Positions 14,147 through 16,630 of a stretch of DNA of 16,630 nt are shown here, one piece after another. Origin of the DNA: Prevotella sp. (GTDB lineage Bacteria; Bacteroidota; Bacteroidia; Bacteroidales; Bacteroidaceae); NCBI GenBank assembly GCA_017428805.1, contig JAFRQC010000133.1:1-16630 (forward strand), read 5' to 3'. Under the pieces are notes generated by a model. The model was given only the letters and a program-made list of their open reading frames with translations. It searched no databases and was not told the origin of the DNA. Position numbers and translations under genes: made by a program. Every line of letters begins with the position of its first letter. Positions within the stretch are counted from its first letter, which is position 1.

Positions 14147-14239
14147 GAAAATGAAAAAGAAAAAATAGAAAATTCAAATTGTACGAAAGAAAATATAAAA
14201 ATAATCGCTAAAGGATGCAGATTTTAAGAAAAAAAGTTG

Positions 14240-14247
14240 TAACTTTG
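14240..14247 (+). promoter_or_regulatory. -7 promoter element for the VapE-type gene
   Basis: TAACTTTG followed by CA fits TAnnTTTG. The -33 position (about 14216-14219) reads TGCA, a poor match, so another factor may help or the promoter may be weak. The leader to 14320 would be nearly 70 nt. Confidence 0.5.
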
Positions 14248-14319
14248 CAGGCCGGATTGCAATAAAAATGCATCAAAGGAACAAAGAAAGGATCAATAAC
14301 AAATAGTAACAGAATAAAT

Positions 14320-16470
14320 ATGAAAGTAACAATCATTAGAGACAAAGGCGAGCGCGAGGTGGTGAATCGTGAGGAACTGATCGGCGTGGCAGGGCTGATC
14401 CAGAAGGGATGGCGCGAGAAAAGCGTGCTCCATTTGAGAGAGTTGTACCATCTGATTACGGTGGAACGGCAGGAGGACGGACGGGTGAAGACCAATCTGA
14501 AAGGCGGCATCCAACTGGAGCGGATATGCTTTGCCAGCGAGTTCGACAACTATCGTGGGGAACGGCGGCAGTTGGGGTATAACGGGCTCGTGGTGATAGA
14601 GAAGAACGGGCTGGAGACATACGAGCAGGCCGTAGAGATCAGAAACAAGGTGAGCCGGATGCCACAGACGGTGATGGCGTTTCTGGGAGCATCGGGAAAG
14701 AGCGTGAAGATTGTGGTGAGGGGGGAGATGTTCAGACCACCCCTAACCCCTCCTACTCAGGAGGGGAAGAAATTACCTATAGGCGAGGAGGAGATACGGC
14801 AGTTCCACCATAATATATACGAGACGGCGCGACAGGCCTATCAGAGCCAGTTCGGAATGGAGATCGAGTATCTGGAGCCGCGGCTCGACAGGACGGTCTA
14901 CATGAGTGCCGACCCAGAGATCTACTTCAACCCTGAAGCGATGCCCTTCTATGGCGACGCACAGCCGAAGGAATCCATCGAACGCGTGAAAATATCTGAC
15001 GAAAGCGACAGCCTGATGCCAGGGCGAACCCTCAACCGCACCTACCGTCTGAACTGGCTTTTCATCGTGGAGAACGTGCTCGGCAAGGCATTGGAACTGC
15101 CTGATGCCGACCGCCAGGAGACGCTGCTGATGATGGTGGCCAGCGCCTGTCTGGCTGAGGGCATCCCGATGGCGAGGGGCATAGAGATGACACTCGAGCA
15201 CCCTGTGCTCAACAGCGACGAGCTGCTCGTCAGAAAGACCTTTTCGGCCGTCTATGCCGTCAGCCTGCAGGAGGACTATTTCGAGAAGCACAAGCCGAAG
15301 CCGTTGGCGAGCGTGCCCAAGGAGACCATCCAGGCGATGCAGACGGAAATATTCCTGAACGCCAACTTCGAACTGCGCAAGAACCTGATGACCGGCGTGG
15401 CCGAGTATCGTGAGAAATACGCTGAGGATCAGACGTTTAAGCCACTGACTGAGGAGGTTCGCAACGATATGACGCTCAGGGCGATGGAACTCGGATTGAA
15501 ATCGTGGGACAGAGACGTGAACCGCTTCATCGACTCCACCCGCATTGAGCAGTACGACCCTGTGAACACCTGGCTCGACAAACTGCCGCAATGGGACGGT
15601 CACGACCATATTAAGGATCTCGCCGCCCGTGTGCCAACCTCACAACCACATTGGGAGAAGTACCTCCGTATGTGGCTCGTCGGTATGGTGGCCCAGTGGC
15701 GCGAGAGCGATAAACAGCTGACTGGCAACGCGTTAACGCCGCTGCTAATAGGCCGTCAGGGTTGCGGAAAGACGCGTTTCTGCAAGATCATCCTGCCTCC
15801 GGAACTGCGCGATTATTACAACGACAAGCTGAACTTCAAGAACGAGTTCGACCTGAATATCGCGCTGACCTCGTTTGCCATCATCAACCTCGACGAGTTC
15901 GACAAGACCTCCAACGGCCAGCAGATCGTGCTGAAATACCTGCTGAGCACCAGCGACGTGAAGTTCCGCCCGCCCTACGGCAAGACCATCAAGCAGTATC
16001 GCCGCTACACCTCGTTCATCGGCACCACCAACCAGCAGAAACCCCTCGTGGATCCAACGGGTTCACGCCGATTCGTCTGTGTGGGGGTGACTGGCAACAT
16101 CGACTTCTGCGACACCGTCGACCACCGCCAGCTCTTCGCCCAAGCCCTATACCTATTTAATAATAAGGAGCGTTTCTGGCTGAACGACGACGAGATTGCA
16201 ACGCTGATCCATGAGAATGAGCCTTTCCAGCGGCTTAACGACCTGGTAGAGATGATTGGCGAGACCTTCCGCAAGCCGAAGCCGTCAGAGCAGGCCCGCT
16301 GGTGGAGCCTGAAGGAGATCGCCAACGTGCTCTCTGAACGCTATGCGAACTACGACCCGAAGACCAGCTATCAGAAACTGGGCCGAGCGCTGAGCGACCA
16401 GCAGTTTGGCTTCGAGACTGACCGAAAGACATCAGGGCACTACTATAAAATAGTAGAAAGAGAAGGATAG
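14320..16470 (+). CDS. VapE-type replication protein with BT4734-like N-terminal domain
   Basis: A 716-residue protein. Residues 30-135 fit the BT4734-like/VirE N-terminal (primase-related) domain, including YNGLVVIEKNGL (87-98) and AFLGASGKSVKIVVRG (120-135). The C-terminal half is a VapE/D5-like helicase of the AAA+ type: Walker A GRQGCGKT (478-485), Walker B AIINLDEFD (520-528), a sensor-like GTTNQ (568-572), and GSRR (581-584) as probable arginine finger. Residues 138-150 between the domains are encoded by a dispersed palindromic repeat. Such proteins occur in phage satellites and integrated elements of Bacteroidota and probably initiate or drive replication. The adjacent iteron region supports this. 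No integrase is in the window. The acidic residues expected of an active primase are not obvious. Confidence 0.92.
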   Translation: MKVTIIRDKGEREVVNREELIGVAGLIQKGWREKSVLHLRELYHLITVERQEDGRVKTNLKGGIQLERICFASEFDNYRGERRQLGYNGLVVIEKNGLETYEQAVEIRNKVSRMPQTVMAFLGASGKSVKIVVRGEMFRPPLTPPTQEGKKLPIGEEEIRQFHHNIYETARQAYQSQFGMEIEYLEPRLDRTVYMSADPEIYFNPEAMPFYGDAQPKESIERVKISDESDSLMPGRTLNRTYRLNWLFIVENVLGKALELPDADRQETLLMMVASACLAEGIPMARGIEMTLEHPVLNSDELLVRKTFSAVYAVSLQEDYFEKHKPKPLASVPKETIQAMQTEIFLNANFELRKNLMTGVAEYREKYAEDQTFKPLTEEVRNDMTLRAMELGLKSWDRDVNRFIDSTRIEQYDPVNTWLDKLPQWDGHDHIKDLAARVPTSQPHWEKYLRMWLVGMVAQWRESDKQLTGNALTPLLIGRQGCGKTRFCKIILPPELRDYYNDKLNFKNEFDLNIALTSFAIINLDEFDKTSNGQQIVLKYLLSTSDVKFRPPYGKTIKQYRRYTSFIGTTNQQKPLVDPTGSRRFVCVGVTGNIDFCDTVDHRQLFAQALYLFNNKERFWLNDDEIATLIHENEPFQRLNDLVEMIGETFRKPKPSEQARWWSLKEIANVLSERYANYDPKTSYQKLGRALSDQQFGFETDRKTSGHYYKIVEREG
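14732..14768 (+). repeat. dispersed palindromic repeat, copy B, inside the VapE-type gene
   Basis: TCAGACCACCCCTAACCCC followed by TCCTACTCAGGAGGGGAA. It is identical to copy C1 over its whole length and differs from copy A at one base. It is read in frame as RPPLTPPTQEGK, a different frame from the one used in pyrK. Confidence 0.9.
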
Positions 16471-16480
16471 AAGTAACTGC

Positions 16481-16518
16481 TTCTCCCCTTGAGTAGGGGG
16501 AGTCAGAGGGGGTCTGAG
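16481..16518 (-). repeat. dispersed palindromic repeat, copy C2 (diverged, inverted)
   Basis: Same layout as copy A on the plus strand (TTCTCCCCTTGAGTAGGGGG then AGTCAGAGGGGGTCTGA), but with several changes and an altered palindrome. It begins 11 bases after the stop of the VapE-type gene. Confidence 0.75.
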
Positions 16519-16540
16519 CAGAGGCAAAACTTGAGGCTGA

Positions 16541-16576
16541 TCAGACCACCCCTAACCCCTCCTACTCAGGAGGGGA
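16541..16576 (+). repeat. dispersed palindromic repeat, copy C1
   Basis: Matches copy B exactly. With C2 it forms an inverted pair separated by about 22 bases, so GGTCTGA (16511-16517) can pair with TCAGACC (16541-16547). The remaining bases to 16630 show no gene. Confidence 0.9.
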
Positions 16577-16630
16577 AATAATATGCTTAAGCTATAGAAA
16601 GGAGGGGATAAAATTATTTCTTTTCGGGAA

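Noticed and set aside
14773..15609. Minus-strand frame of 278 codons opposite the VapE-type gene
   Set aside because: Rich in His, Val and Leu as expected for an antisense frame of this gene; no start signals or recognisable motifs.

Overview
The window looks like chromosomal DNA from a member of the Bacteroidales, most likely Prevotella or a close relative. The reasons are promoters of the Bacteroidota type (TTTG, about 20 nt, then TAnnTTTG, usually followed by CA) in front of most transcription units, a suite of small exported proteins with MKK-type signal peptides, a C-terminal dockerin-like module, and a VapE-type protein with a BT4734-like N-terminus. This placement rests on pattern recognition only; no search was run.

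Left part (1-7534), housekeeping. An M48 metalloprotease lipoprotein cut by the window edge and a small exported protein lie on the minus strand. A divergent plus-strand unit carries a SlyD-type FKBP isomerase and chorismate synthase (aroC). A consensus promoter and a strong hairpin then bracket about 95 bases without a gene, a candidate small RNA. Next comes a minus-strand block, transcribed right to left: phosphoglycerate mutase (gpmI, with an unexpected lipoprotein-like signal sequence), an overlooked 47-codon gene, a NUDIX hydrolase, and then pyrK-pyrD from their own promoter. The pyrK promoter sits so close to the start codon that the message is probably leaderless.

Middle (7577-13588), accessory. 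A truncated REP-associated (IS200-like) transposase is enclosed by inverted REP hairpins, and a third REP copy lies at 13558. A consensus promoter then starts a roughly 240-nt leader that can fold into one long hairpin. It precedes a tight run of five exported proteins: a WG-repeat protein, a DUF4252-like protein, a protein with two DnaJ-like zinc knuckles, a beta-helix protein, and a four-repeat protein with a dockerin-like end. The last two overlap by 4 bases.

Right part (13589-16630), a mobile replication module. An AT-rich noncoding stretch contains two 45-bp arms in perfect inverted repeat, each made of four 11-bp iterons. A second 17-bp inverted pair lies outside them at exactly 54 bp on both sides, around one shared centre near 13919, and a third family of 11-bp repeats fills the middle. 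A VapE-type helicase/primase gene follows directly, so the arrangement looks like the origin of a satellite-like or integrated element.

A short dispersed palindromic repeat runs through the window. One copy sits in frame inside pyrK, one in frame (in a different reading frame) inside the VapE-type gene, and two form an inverted pair just after it.
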